Assembly (NCBI RefSeq): GCF_900115125.1
Contig: NZ_FOVJ01000001.1
Span: 281,852 to 345,851, forward strand
Length of the DNA: 64,000 nucleotides
From: Nitrosospira briensis
Lineage (GTDB): Bacteria; Pseudomonadota; Gammaproteobacteria; Burkholderiales; Nitrosomonadaceae
Direction: 5' to 3'
Both the position numbers and the translations under genes were made by a program. This document shows, one piece after another, positions 39,837 through 48,379 of this stretch (position 1 is the stretch's first letter; every line of letters begins with the position of its first letter). Below the pieces are notes generated by a model. That model was not told where the DNA came from, did not search any database, and saw nothing but the letters and a program-made list of their open reading frames with translations.

Positions 39837-40592
39837 TCATGGTTGAGGCAATATCTTCCCCTGATTCGCCACGACCTGCATCGCCTGTTCGATCTTTGCC
39901 TGATCGCCGAGGTAATAGCTACGGACAGGTTTCATGCCGTCGTCCAGTTCATACACCAGAGGAACGCCGGTAGGGATATTGAGTTCCATGACCTCCTGCC
40001 TGGAAAGATTGTCAAGATACATGACAAGCGCACGCAGTGAATTGCCATGGGCAGTAATGAGAACACGTTTCCCTGAATTGACCTGCGGTGCAATGGTTTC
40101 GTTCCAATAGGGGAGGAATCTGGCCACCGTGTCCTGAAGACACTCGGTCAACGGAATATCTTCGCTTGCCAAGTCCCGATACCGGGCATCGAATCCCGGA
40201 TACCGGTCATCCTCAGGCGTTAGTGCGGGTGGTTGAACATCGTAGCTGCGCCGCCATATCAACACCTGCTCCTCACCATACTTGAGCGCGGTCTCAAGTT
40301 TATTCAAACCTTGCAGCGCACCGTAGTGCCGCTCATTCAACCGCCACGTCAGATTGACAGGTATCCACATCTGATCCATTTCGTCCTGCACGATCCACAA
40401 GGTCCGTATTGCGCGTTTCAATACCGACGTGTAGGCGACATCGAACGCAAACCCGTTTTCCCGCAACAGGCGTCCGGAGTTTTTTGCCTCCTCCAAACCT
40501 TTTGGCGTTAAATCCACATCTGTCCAGCCAGTAAAGCGGTTTTCCTTGTTCCAGGTGCTTTCTCCATGCCGCAGGAGAACGAGTTTTTTCAT
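39837..40592 (-). CDS. gpmA: 2,3-bisphosphoglycerate-dependent phosphoglycerate mutase
   Basis: Converts 3-phosphoglycerate to 2-phosphoglycerate. The 251-residue protein has the catalytic [23 protein letters not shown] with the phospho-His, the [13 protein letters not shown] segment and the second His in [13 protein letters not shown]. First gene of the minus-strand row gpmA-envC-ctpA-moeB and divergent from the rhodanese-grxC-secB row, an order common in betaproteobacteria. Confidence 0.95.
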   Translation of the reverse strand: MKKLVLLRHGESTWNKENRFTGWTDVDLTPKGLEEAKNSGRLLRENGFAFDVAYTSVLKRAIRTLWIVQDEMDQMWIPVNLTWRLNERHYGALQGLNKLETALKYGEEQVLIWRRSYDVQPPALTPEDDRYPGFDARYRDLASEDIPLTECLQDTVARFLPYWNETIAPQVNSGKRVLITAHGNSLRALVMYLDNLSRQEVMELNIPTGVPLVYELDDGMKPVRSYYLGDQAKIEQAMQVVANQGKILPQP

Positions 40593-40909
40593 GTTTCTTC
40601 TTTATAGAAAGGATGAGATTTTTGGCCGTACGATATGGTATTTTAGAGTATTTTAAGCGTCGCCGCAGCACGGAAGCGCGCAATGACGCGGAGGCAGGAG
40701 AATACCGTAATGTTTCCCGGGACTTCCCGGCACTGAAGCAAACAATTTTTTACTACCCTCACGGTTCTCATAAAGCGGGTTGGTGGTGTTGGTCCATGCC
40801 GCAGGGTGAATGGGAATGCACCCACTCGCCATTCTCCTGGGAAAGGAGAATTACGCAATGTTCCGGTCTCTGATAAAATCGTTGGCCAAGTATATCGAGG
40901 AGCGTGGAC
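40593..40909. other. Divergent intergenic region between gpmA and the rhodanese gene
   Basis: No gene is supported in these 317 bases. It holds an 8-bp hairpin (arms 40831-40838 and 40844-40851, loop gggaa) and a nearby 5-bp stem gggtg (40804-40808) with caccc (40819-40823). The tight stems could be a structured leader of the rhodanese operon or a dispersed palindromic repeat. The AT-rich left part probably carries the gpmA promoter. Confidence 0.4.
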
Positions 40910-41320
40910 GTGTCATTCTTGCAAAATAATATTATGCTGATCGTGGCTGCCCTGGCGAGCGGGGGTATGTTGTTGTGGCCATTGTTTCGCCGCTCTTCGG
41001 GCAAGGAGGTGGATACGCTGGTGGCGGTTCAGCTCATCAATTACAAGGACGCGGTTGTATTGGATGTACGCGAAGGGAGTGAATACAATGCCGGTCATTT
41101 ACCCAATTCAAGGCATATCCCCGCAGACAAGCTTGAACAGCGCCTGCAGGAACTTGAGAAATTCAAGGACAAGCCGATTCTGTTGATACATCGCAGCGGC
41201 GTTAATACATCCGGCAAGGCCGGCGCACTCCTGCGCAGTCACGGGTTTGCGCACGTGTATAACCTGGCGGGGGGTATCGAAACGTGGCGGCAGGCGAATT
41301 TGCCCATAGTAAAGAAATAA
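40910..41320 (+). CDS. Membrane-anchored rhodanese-like protein without cysteine
   Basis: A 136-residue protein with an N-terminal membrane helix (about residues 8-25) and a rhodanese fold (VVLDVREGSEYNAGHLPNSRHIP, HVYNLAGGIETWRQANLP), like YibN. The catalytic loop, normally a Cys in CRSGxRS, reads LIHRSGVNTSGKA: the Cys is replaced by His, and the whole protein has no Cys. It therefore cannot carry a persulfide in the usual way. The start is a GTG at 40910, seven bases after gaggag; a GTG at 40904 is too close to that site. It is first in a row with grxC and secB. Confidence 0.85.
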   Translation: MSFLQNNIMLIVAALASGGMLLWPLFRRSSGKEVDTLVAVQLINYKDAVVLDVREGSEYNAGHLPNSRHIPADKLEQRLQELEKFKDKPILLIHRSGVNTSGKAGALLRSHGFAHVYNLAGGIETWRQANLPIVKK

Positions 41321-41333
41321 GAAAGGGGGCCGA

Positions 41334-41591
41334 ATGACGAGAGTAGTCATGTATTCCACCGCTTTTTGTCCATATTGCATAATGGCGGAACGCATGTTGC
41401 GGGCCAGGGGCGTGAAGGAAATAGAAAAAATCCGTATTGATCTGGAGCCTGCGCTGCGTGCCGAAATGATGGAAAAAACGGGACGCCGGACCGTTCCGCA
41501 GATCTACATAGGCGATACTCATGTGGGCGGTTATGACGATCTGGCGAAGCTTGATCGCAACAATGGATTGGTAAAGCTGCTGGCAAGCTGA
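41334..41591 (+). CDS. grxC: Glutaredoxin 3
   Basis: Small thiol-disulfide oxidoreductase using glutathione. The 85-residue protein has the dithiol active site CPYC at residues 12-15, the TVPQIYIG cis-Pro loop and the HVGGYDDL glutathione-binding end. It follows the rhodanese gene by 13 bases, and secB follows after about 230 bases; this order is usual in betaproteobacteria. Confidence 0.95.
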   Translation: MTRVVMYSTAFCPYCIMAERMLRARGVKEIEKIRIDLEPALRAEMMEKTGRRTVPQIYIGDTHVGGYDDLAKLDRNNGLVKLLAS

Positions 41592-41739
41592 TGATTTTTG
41601 CTTGCGAAAGAACAGGAAAGCACCCCGTGCGCGGGGTCAGTCATCGGATAATCGTCCCAGTTGTCCCAGTTGCGTTCCGCGTTTGTTTATGCCACAACCG
41701 ATTTGCCACCTGCCGGGCACATGGAGATAATGATCCAGA

Positions 41740-41760
41740 TTGATATTTCTGAGATATCAA
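41740..41760 (+). promoter_or_regulatory. Inverted repeat in the secB leader
   Basis: ttgatat (41740-41746) and atatcaa (41754-41760) form perfect 7-bp arms around ttctgag, 63 bases before the secB start. It could be an operator or a leader hairpin. The 220-base grxC-secB gap also holds accccg-tgcg-cggggt near 41630, another short stem. No regulator is recognised. Confidence 0.35.
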
Positions 41761-41823
41761 CAGTTATACGGCGCCAGCATTTTTGATTACTCCTTTTTTG
41801 GATTATCCCTTATGGAACCCAGT

Positions 41824-42309
41824 ATGAATAACGAGCAGCATCAGCCGGTTTTCACCATTGAAAAGCTCTATGTGAAAGACATGTCGCTGGAGATACCCAA
41901 CGCGCCCAAGATCTTTCTGGAACGTGAAACACCCGAAGTGAATATACAGTTGCATACCAAGGGTGAGCGCATAGACGAAGGCATGTATGAAGTATTGTTG
42001 ACAATAACCGTCACTGCCAAGGCCAAGGAGAAGACCATGTTTCTGGTTGAGGTGCAGCAGGCGGGTATTTTTCAGATTCGCCATGTACCGGAAACTGAAA
42101 TGGATCCGGTGTTGGGCATTGCGTGCCCCAATATTCTTTTTCCCTATTTGAGGGAGGCTGTTTCGGACATTATTACCCGTGCGGGCTTTCACGCGGTAAT
42201 CTTGAATCCAGTGAATTTTGAAGCGCTTTACTATCAGGGAAAGCAGCAGGCCGAGCAGAAAGCCACCGCACCGGAAAAGACGGAAGAAACACAAAAAGTG
42301 ACCCATTAA
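41824..42309 (+). CDS. secB: Protein-export chaperone SecB
   Basis: Tetrameric cytoplasmic chaperone that keeps preproteins unfolded for SecA. The 161-residue protein shows the SecB pattern VFTIEKLYVKDMSLEIPNAPKIFLE, then GIFQIRHVPETEMDPVLGIACPNILFPYLREAVSDIITRAGF. The start at 41824 fits the family N-terminus; an in-frame ATG at 41812 adds four residues and is equally possible. The Gln/Lys/Glu-rich end is typical. Confidence 0.95.
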   Translation: MNNEQHQPVFTIEKLYVKDMSLEIPNAPKIFLERETPEVNIQLHTKGERIDEGMYEVLLTITVTAKAKEKTMFLVEVQQAGIFQIRHVPETEMDPVLGIACPNILFPYLREAVSDIITRAGFHAVILNPVNFEALYYQGKQQAEQKATAPEKTEETQKVTH

Positions 42310-42311
42310 AC

Positions 42312-42797
42312 ATGAGGTTTGCATGTGCCGCATTGCTGAAAATCTTTCAGCACAGCCGGGATCTGGTGGTGCTGGGAATTGCGGTGCTGGCGTTTCCGGC
42401 ACATGCCATTGCGGCGTTTGAGTTTTTTTCCATAAACGATAATGCCGTAATCATGTACGACGCGCCGTCCCTCAAGGCGGTCAAATTATATGCCGCGACC
42501 CGGGATCTGCCGGTAGAGGCGGTGGTGAAAGTCGAAGGCTGGGTCAAGATCCGCGATAGCGAAGGCACGCTCGCCTGGGTGGAAGAAAAGGCCTTGAGCG
42601 AAAAGCGTTATGTGATTGTCAACGTGCCACTGGCAGAGGTTTATCACACCGCGAATGCAAATTCGGCGCTTATATTCCAGGCACAGCAAAACGTCATCAT
42701 GGAAATGCTTGAGCCGCCTGCGAACGGCTGGGTGAAAGTACGCCACCGCGACGGTCAAGAGGGTTACGTCAGAACCAGTCAGGTCTGGGGTTCATGA
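42312..42797 (+). CDS. Exported SH3-domain protein
   Basis: A 161-residue protein with a signal peptide (about residues 15-34, ending AIAA-F) and two bacterial SH3-like repeats: about 42-95 (VIMYDAPSLKAVKLYAATRDLPVEAVVKVEGWVKIRDSEGTLAWVEEKAL) and 100-160 (GWVKVRHRDGQEGYVRTSQVWG). Such domains often bind peptidoglycan peptides. It starts two bases after secB and its stop overlaps the gpsA start. The specific role is unknown. Confidence 0.75.
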   Translation: MRFACAALLKIFQHSRDLVVLGIAVLAFPAHAIAAFEFFSINDNAVIMYDAPSLKAVKLYAATRDLPVEAVVKVEGWVKIRDSEGTLAWVEEKALSEKRYVIVNVPLAEVYHTANANSALIFQAQQNVIMEMLEPPANGWVKVRHRDGQEGYVRTSQVWGS

Positions 42798-43795
42798 GAA
42801 TAGCCGTGCTGGGCGCGGGTGCATGGGGTACCGCGCTCGCCATCAGTCTCAGCACCCATTCCAATTCTTCCCACCAGGTTACTTTATGGTCCCGAAATGC
42901 GGACCACGCTGCCGAGCTCGCCTCCCGGCGGATCAACAGGCGCTATTTTCCTGATTTCCCTTTGCCCGATTCGTTGCAGCTGACCTCGGCTCTCGATGCC
43001 GCCATTGAGGAGGCGGAACTCGCTCTGATCGTCGTCCCCGTTTCGGGATTGCGTGACACATTGCGCGGAATCGTAGCCTGCGGTAAACCTGTGCCGGTAG
43101 TATGGGGATGCAAGGGATTCGAGGCTCAATCGGCAAAGATGCCACATCAGGTGGCAGAAGAGGAATACACCGGGGTAGCACCTTACGGGGTCTTGTCGGG
43201 CCCCAGTTTCGCGCACGAAGTGGGGCAGGGACTTCCCACCGCAGTGACGCTCGCCTCTCCTGACGAGGACTTCGCGCGTAGCGTGGCCGCGCAATTGCAC
43301 ACCACCAGGCTGAGAATTTATTCGTGCAACGACATCGTGGGCGTTGAAACAGGTGGCGCGGTCAAAAATGTCATATCGATTGCCGCGGGTATTTCCGACG
43401 GCATGCAATTTGGCTACAACGCCCGGGCGGCCCTGATAACCCGAGGTTTGGCGGAAATGACCCGATTGGGCCTGAAGCTCGGCGCTTGCATGGAAACTTT
43501 CATTGGATTGACTGGAGCGGGAGATCTGATACTCACCTGCACAGGCGATCTGTCCCGCAACCGCAGGGTGGGGCTGGGGCTTGCAGCAGGCCGCTCGCTG
43601 CCAGACATACTGCGGGAATTGGGGCATACGGCTGAAGGCGTCCATACGGCGCGGGAAGTGTTGAGGCTCGGCCTGCAACTGAACGTGGAGATGCCCATCA
43701 CCAAGGCTGTATGCAGCATACTACATGAAGGTGTGCCGGCGAGACTGGCGGTGGAAGCGCTGCTCAACCGCGAACCGAAGAAAGAAAATTATTGA
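42794..43795 (+). CDS. gpsA: Glycerol-3-phosphate dehydrogenase [NAD(P)+]
   Basis: Reduces dihydroxyacetone phosphate to glycerol 3-phosphate for phospholipid synthesis. The 333-residue protein begins with the nucleotide fold (MRIAVLGAGAWGTALAISLS) and carries the catalytic Lys in GGAVKNVISIAAGISDGM and TGAGDLILTCTGDLSRNRRVG. It overlaps the SH3 gene by four bases and converges with trmL. secB-gpsA linkage is widespread. Confidence 0.95.
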   Translation: MRIAVLGAGAWGTALAISLSTHSNSSHQVTLWSRNADHAAELASRRINRRYFPDFPLPDSLQLTSALDAAIEEAELALIVVPVSGLRDTLRGIVACGKPVPVVWGCKGFEAQSAKMPHQVAEEEYTGVAPYGVLSGPSFAHEVGQGLPTAVTLASPDEDFARSVAAQLHTTRLRIYSCNDIVGVETGGAVKNVISIAAGISDGMQFGYNARAALITRGLAEMTRLGLKLGACMETFIGLTGAGDLILTCTGDLSRNRRVGLGLAAGRSLPDILRELGHTAEGVHTAREVLRLGLQLNVEMPITKAVCSILHEGVPARLAVEALLNREPKKENY

Positions 43796-43829
43796 ACTGT
43801 GAAAGCAGGCTGTTTTTTGCAGTAAGGCG

Positions 43830-44294
43830 TTATATGCCTTTTTCGAACCCGATCTGGCGCCACGCTTCGTAAACCACCACTGCAACCGTATTCGACAAAT
43901 TAAGGCTGCGGCTGCCCCGTACCATCGGTATGCGAACGCGATGCGGTTCCGGGAAGCTCTCCAATATCTCCGCCGGCAGCCCGCGACTTTCCGCGCCGAA
44001 AAGAAAAGCATCTCCGCTTGTGTAAGCGACCAGGTCGTAGCGTTGTTTTCCCCTTGTAGACACTGCGAAAACGCGTCGACCGTGCAGGTGCGACGCACAT
44101 TCCGCCCAGCTTGCATGAACGGTTATGCTGGCGAACTCATGGTAATCCAGGCCGGCGCGAAGCAATTGCTTGTCTTCCAGGATAAAACCCAGCGGCCTCA
44201 CGAGATGCAGTCGCGAGCCCGTATTCGCACACAACCGAATTATGTTGCCGGTGTTGGGCGGGATTTCGGGTTGGTACAGGATTACGTCAAGCAT
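43830..44294 (-). CDS. trmL: tRNA (cytidine/uridine-2'-O-)-methyltransferase TrmL (SPOUT)
   Basis: Methylates the ribose at the wobble base of leucine tRNAs. The 154-residue protein, small as usual for TrmL, shows the SPOUT motifs YQPEIPPNTGNIIRLCANTG, LFGAESRGLP and RIPMVRGSRSLNLSNTVAVVVYE. The start is the ATG at 44294 (MLDVILYQPE); a longer frame runs back into comF. A weak hairpin with a T run (aaggc/gcctt, 43824-43843) sits at its 3' end. Confidence 0.92.
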   Translation of the reverse strand: MLDVILYQPEIPPNTGNIIRLCANTGSRLHLVRPLGFILEDKQLLRAGLDYHEFASITVHASWAECASHLHGRRVFAVSTRGKQRYDLVAYTSGDAFLFGAESRGLPAEILESFPEPHRVRIPMVRGSRSLNLSNTVAVVVYEAWRQIGFEKGI

Positions 44295-44319
44295 TCGGGT
44301 CAGGGAGCTTGAAGAGCTT

Positions 44320-45012
44320 TTACGAATCACCGGACGGCGTTCTCGCCACCACCCATCCGCTGATATGAATAACACCGCACTTGCGCAGCACCTTTGCCAA
44401 TTCGTTCAGGGTTGAACCGGTTGTCATTACATCATCCAGTATCGCAATGCGCTTGCCAGAAAGATCGGCCTCGCACGCGAATGCATCCCGGATATTTTTC
44501 TCGCGCTCTTTCCATGGAAGCCCAGTCTGGGAAGGGGTATTTTTGACGCGGCGGCAAATGGCAGGCAGCGCAGGAACGCCCAGGTTTTTCGATACTCGCC
44601 GGGCTATTTCGATTGCCTGATTGAAACCCCTTTCACGTAGCCTTGCGGGATGCAACGGCATTGGGACGATGAAGTCCGGTAATGCGGCAGCACCAATCCG
44701 GGCTGTCAGCAAATCCGCCAGAACAGACGCCATGGCAAGATTAGTTTGATATTTGAGCGAGTGAAGAAGGGCGCTTATTGGAAAAGCATAATTCACCGCA
44801 GCGACGCAGGTATCGAATGCCGGCGGATTTGCAAGGCAAGCGCCACATATGCTGGACTCGATCATGGGTGACGCGCAGACAAGGCAATGGTGAGGTGACA
44901 GATGGGGCAGGCTTTCCTTGCAGGCAGGGCAAAAGTCGCCCCTGGTGACGGCTTCACAGAGCACGCAATTCTCCGCGACCAATAACTGCGCAATATTTAA
45001 TCTATTGTTCAA
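44320..45012 (-). CDS. comF: ComF family protein (phosphoribosyltransferase-like)
   Basis: A 230-residue protein with an N-terminal zinc-ribbon-like Cys cluster (CVLC, CPAC, CLVC, CGAC) and a C-terminal phosphoribosyltransferase-like fold (FIVPMPLHPARLRERGFNQAIEIAR, AILDDVMTTGSTLNELAKVL). ComF takes part in DNA uptake in competent bacteria; the exact biochemical role is not settled. It is divergent from bioB, a betaproteobacterial arrangement, and trmL follows after 25 bases. Confidence 0.9.
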   Translation of the reverse strand: MNNRLNIAQLLVAENCVLCEAVTRGDFCPACKESLPHLSPHHCLVCASPMIESSICGACLANPPAFDTCVAAVNYAFPISALLHSLKYQTNLAMASVLADLLTARIGAAALPDFIVPMPLHPARLRERGFNQAIEIARRVSKNLGVPALPAICRRVKNTPSQTGLPWKEREKNIRDAFACEADLSGKRIAILDDVMTTGSTLNELAKVLRKCGVIHISGWVVARTPSGDS

Positions 45013-45179
45013 AATATTTCATAAAAAAATTGACAACAATGGTGTGATTGGAGATGATGGCCCTGTCTCCAAAGATGAGATTCGGCCGGTACCCATGGTC
45101 GCTCCCGTCTCACGGGCTGATTGTAACGCAGGCTGATCAGCACGATCGACCGGTTGGTCATTTAGCAGAACATACAGGA

Positions 45180-45189
45180 TTATCTATAA
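45180..45189 (+). promoter_or_regulatory. BioR-type operator (ttatctataa) in front of bioB
   Basis: The 10-mer ttatctataa is a full match to the BioR operator pattern TTATMKATAA known from biotin genes of Alphaproteobacteria. It ends six bases before the bioB start, in the bioB-comF divergent region. No bioR gene is in the window. It could be chance in an AT-rich leader, but the place is exactly where a biotin operator would be. Confidence 0.5.
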
Positions 45190-45195
45190 GACGAT

Positions 45196-46239
45196 ATGAG
45201 CCAGTTTATTTCCGGCGCTACTGCCGATCTGAAGACGGACTCTGGCGCTGCTGCCGACGGCTTAACTGATAAGTTCGTTGATGGATTTGGTGGCGTAGCT
45301 GCTGAACCGCCGCGCTGGGATGTTTCCCGCATAGAGGCGCTGCTGGATTTGCCGTTCAGCGACCTGATCCATCGCGCCCAGTTGGTTCACCGCCAATATC
45401 ACGATGCCAACGCGGTACAGCTTTCCACGCTGATTTCGGTAAAGACCGGAGGCTGTCCTGAAGACTGCGGTTATTGCCCCCAGGCCGCGCGCTACCACAC
45501 GAGCGTCGAAAATCAGCATATGTTGTCCCTGGAGGAAGTAGTGACAACCGCGGCAGCCGCCAAGGCGCGAGGGGCATCCCGCTTTTGCATGGGAGCGGCG
45601 TGGCGCGGACCCAAGCAGCGCGATATCGAAAAAATGGTGGAAATGGTCAGCGCTGTAAAAGCGCTGGGGCTTGAAACCTGCACCACATTAGGCATGTTGA
45701 AGCCGGGTCAGGCGGAGCAGCTCAGGCAAGCAGGGCTGGATTATTACAATCACAACCTCGATACGGCGCCCGAATTTTACGGTGAAGTCATCACTACCCG
45801 CAATTACGAGGATAGGCTGGATACCTTGGAGAAAGTGCGCGGCGCCGGCATTAACGTTTGCTGTGGCGGTATTGTGGGTATGGGTGAATCTCGTCGTGGA
45901 CGCGCCGGCCTGATCGCTCAGCTGGCCAATCTCGATCCCTATCCTGAATCCGTTCCCATCAACCACCTGGTGCAGGTGGAAGGGACGCCGCTGCATGGCA
46001 CTGCTGTGCTTGATCCGCTGGAATTTGTGCGTACCATTGCAGCAGCGCGCATCACCATGCCGAAAGCGATGGTAAGGTTATCCGCCGGCAGACAGGAAAT
46101 GCCAGACGCGGTGCAAGCACTATGTTTTCTGGCCGGCGCCAATTCAATTTTTTACGGCGATAAATTGCTCACCACAGGCAATCCGGAAGCTGAACGGGAT
46201 AAAGCACTATTTGGCAAGCTGGGGCTCCGTTCCATATAG
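45196..46239 (+). CDS. bioB: Biotin synthase
   Basis: Radical-SAM enzyme that inserts sulfur into dethiobiotin. The 347-residue protein has the SAM cluster motif C-x3-C-x2-C ([17 protein letters not shown]) and the 2Fe-2S ligands and Arg further in ([30 protein letters not shown]). About 35 N-terminal residues before [17 protein letters not shown] are poorly conserved, so a later start cannot be excluded. First gene of the bioB-F-H-C-D cluster. Confidence 0.95.
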   Translation: MSQFISGATADLKTDSGAAADGLTDKFVDGFGGVAAEPPRWDVSRIEALLDLPFSDLIHRAQLVHRQYHDANAVQLSTLISVKTGGCPEDCGYCPQAARYHTSVENQHMLSLEEVVTTAAAAKARGASRFCMGAAWRGPKQRDIEKMVEMVSAVKALGLETCTTLGMLKPGQAEQLRQAGLDYYNHNLDTAPEFYGEVITTRNYEDRLDTLEKVRGAGINVCCGGIVGMGESRRGRAGLIAQLANLDPYPESVPINHLVQVEGTPLHGTAVLDPLEFVRTIAAARITMPKAMVRLSAGRQEMPDAVQALCFLAGANSIFYGDKLLTTGNPEAERDKALFGKLGLRSI

Positions 46240-46311
46240 CGGCTCACCCTCTTATCGATTCACCTTCTCCCTTTCCCGACAACGTGAGCGCCTGACGGGC
46301 TACTCGACGGA

Positions 46312-47493
46312 ATGCTCGACAATCTCACTGAAAACCTGCATGGGCGCTTGCGCGAACAGCTACTTGGCCGGGAGAGGCAAAAGCTGTACCGCCGCCGTCT
46401 GACACTGGAAAGCGCGCAAGGCACCCGGGTTTCAGTGAGTGGGCGAGAATACCTTGCTTTTTGCAGCAACGACTATCTCGGCCTCGCCAGTCATCCCGGG
46501 TTGATCGCAGCCGCCTGCGAGGGAGCCAGGTTATATGGAGTTGGGGCTGGCGGCTCGCACCTTATCACCGGGCATTCGTTTGCGCATCATGCGCTAGAGG
46601 AAGCGCTGGCGAGCTTTACCGGGCTTCCCCAGGCATTATTATTCTCCACGGGTTATATGGCCAACGCAGGGGTGGTGGCGGCGCTGACTGGCCGTGGCGA
46701 TGCGATATTCGCGGATAAGCTCAATCATGCCTCGCTCAACGATGCCGTACTGATTTCCCGCGCGAAGTTCAGCCGTTATCCGCACCTCGACCTGAATGTA
46801 TTGGAACGGCAACTCGCCGCCTCAAATGCCAAAAGCAAACTCGTGATAACCGACGCGGTGTTCAGCATGGATGGGGACATCGCGCCTGTGGCCAACCTCG
46901 CGGAGTTGTGCGAAAAATACGACGCATGGCTGATGCTCGACGATGCGCACGGCTTCGGCGTTCTCGGGCCACAGGGGAGGGGGGTAATGCCCCATTTCGG
47001 TATCTGTTCGCCACGCATAATCTACATGGCAACGCTCGGCAAGGCGACGGGTGTATTCGGCGCTTTTGTGGCTGCGCAAGCGGAAGTTATCGAAACCCTG
47101 ATTCAGCACGCACGAAGCTATATCTATACTACCGCGGCTCCGCCGCTATTGTCCCATGCCTTGCTGAAAAGCCTGGAGTTGATCGAGCGCGAAGAGTGGC
47201 GGCGCGAGAAGCTGACGCAAATTACTGCTGTGCTCAAACAGGAATTGCAGCCCTTGCGCTGGAAGCTGCTGCCGTCGGCTACTCCTATCCAGCCTTTGAT
47301 AATAGGGGAGAATGATAAAGCCTTGCAGCTCAGCGAAGCATTGCGCCAGAGAGGAATTCTGGTTCCAGCTATCCGCCCCCCAACGGTTCCGAAAGGCGGT
47401 TCGCGACTGCGGATTTCGCTCTCAGCCTCGCATACCGTGGAAGACGTGGCACGACTGGGAGCGGCGCTGAGAGAACTGGACAACAGTGCTTGA
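46312..47493 (+). CDS. bioF: 8-amino-7-oxononanoate synthase
   Basis: PLP enzyme joining pimeloyl thioester and alanine in biotin synthesis. The 393-residue protein shows CSNDYLGLASHPG, GVGAGGSHLITGHSFAHHALEE, the PLP-binding DDAHGFGVLG and the Schiff-base Lys in TLGKATGVFGAF. It follows bioB after 72 bases and precedes bioH. Confidence 0.95.
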   Translation: MLDNLTENLHGRLREQLLGRERQKLYRRRLTLESAQGTRVSVSGREYLAFCSNDYLGLASHPGLIAAACEGARLYGVGAGGSHLITGHSFAHHALEEALASFTGLPQALLFSTGYMANAGVVAALTGRGDAIFADKLNHASLNDAVLISRAKFSRYPHLDLNVLERQLAASNAKSKLVITDAVFSMDGDIAPVANLAELCEKYDAWLMLDDAHGFGVLGPQGRGVMPHFGICSPRIIYMATLGKATGVFGAFVAAQAEVIETLIQHARSYIYTTAAPPLLSHALLKSLELIEREEWRREKLTQITAVLKQELQPLRWKLLPSATPIQPLIIGENDKALQLSEALRQRGILVPAIRPPTVPKGGSRLRISLSASHTVEDVARLGAALRELDNSA

Positions 47494-47542
47494 AGAGATC
47501 GAGGCTACTTTGCCACTCTTGATGCACATAAGCTTATAAGCA

Positions 47543-48379
47543 ATGAGTCTTCACATTGAATCCGTCGGCGCCGGTCCCGATCTTGTACTACTGCATGGGT
47601 GGGCAATGCACAGCGGTATATGGCGGGAGGTTCGAAGTGGGTTGGCACAGCATTTCCGCCTGCACTTGGTGGACTTGCCCGGACATGGATTCAGCCCGGG
47701 ATTTAATACGGCTGACATATCCGGCTCGCACGCTGGCATGCTGGAACGCACGGTTGAAATGATTGCTGATATTTTGCCCGCAAACTGTATCGCTTGCGGA
47801 TGGTCGCTGGGCGGGCAGGTCGCAATCGAACTCGCGCTGCGAGATGCGGCACGCATTGCCAAGGTGGCCTTGATTTCCACCACACCCTCCTTTGTCAAAC
47901 GCAAGGACGGCGGTAACGACTCGCACGACTCGCCAGGGCAAGCTGGGTGGGCGTGGGGAATGGACGCCACGGCCTTGCAGTTATTCACACGGAATTTGAG
48001 GCGGGATTGCCGGACTACCCTGCAAAGGTTTCTTACCTTGCAGGTGAGCGGCGGCAGTGATACCGCGTCGGAGCTGACCTGGTTGCGGGATAGCTTATTC
48101 GAACGTGGAGACCCGGACGAAGCCTCACTCGCGGCAGGACTTCAGATTCTGCTATCGGCCGATCTGCGGAAAAAAATAAAGAATATCAGCCAGCCGGTTT
48201 TACTTTTTCATGGCGAGAACGACGTCATCACCCATCCTGATGCGGCAAGATGGATGAACCGTCAATTGCAAAATTCGAAACTGATCATGTTGCGGAATTG
48301 TGGGCATGTTCCCTTTTTATCTTATCCCGGCCAATTCATAGACGGCATGGTTCGGTTTTCAAGAACGGGTACTCGGTGA
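47543..48379 (+). CDS. bioH: Pimeloyl-[ACP] methyl ester esterase
   Basis: Alpha/beta-hydrolase that frees pimeloyl-ACP from its methyl ester so that BioF can use it. The 278-residue protein has the oxyanion region LLHGWAMHSGIWRE, the nucleophile elbow GWSLGG (Ser), an Asp in FHGENDVITHPD and the catalytic His in NCGHVPFLSYPG. The stop overlaps the bioC start, which links the enzyme that adds the methyl group with the one that removes it. Confidence 0.93.
   Translation: MSLHIESVGAGPDLVLLHGWAMHSGIWREVRSGLAQHFRLHLVDLPGHGFSPGFNTADISGSHAGMLERTVEMIADILPANCIACGWSLGGQVAIELALRDAARIAKVALISTTPSFVKRKDGGNDSHDSPGQAGWAWGMDATALQLFTRNLRRDCRTTLQRFLTLQVSGGSDTASELTWLRDSLFERGDPDEASLAAGLQILLSADLRKKIKNISQPVLLFHGENDVITHPDAARWMNRQLQNSKLIMLRNCGHVPFLSYPGQFIDGMVRFSRTGTR

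Noticed and set aside
45030-45058. ttgaca with a putative -10 as the bioB promoter
   Set aside because: The -35 is perfect but the hexamer 17 bases later (gatgat) is a poor -10, so I did not list it.
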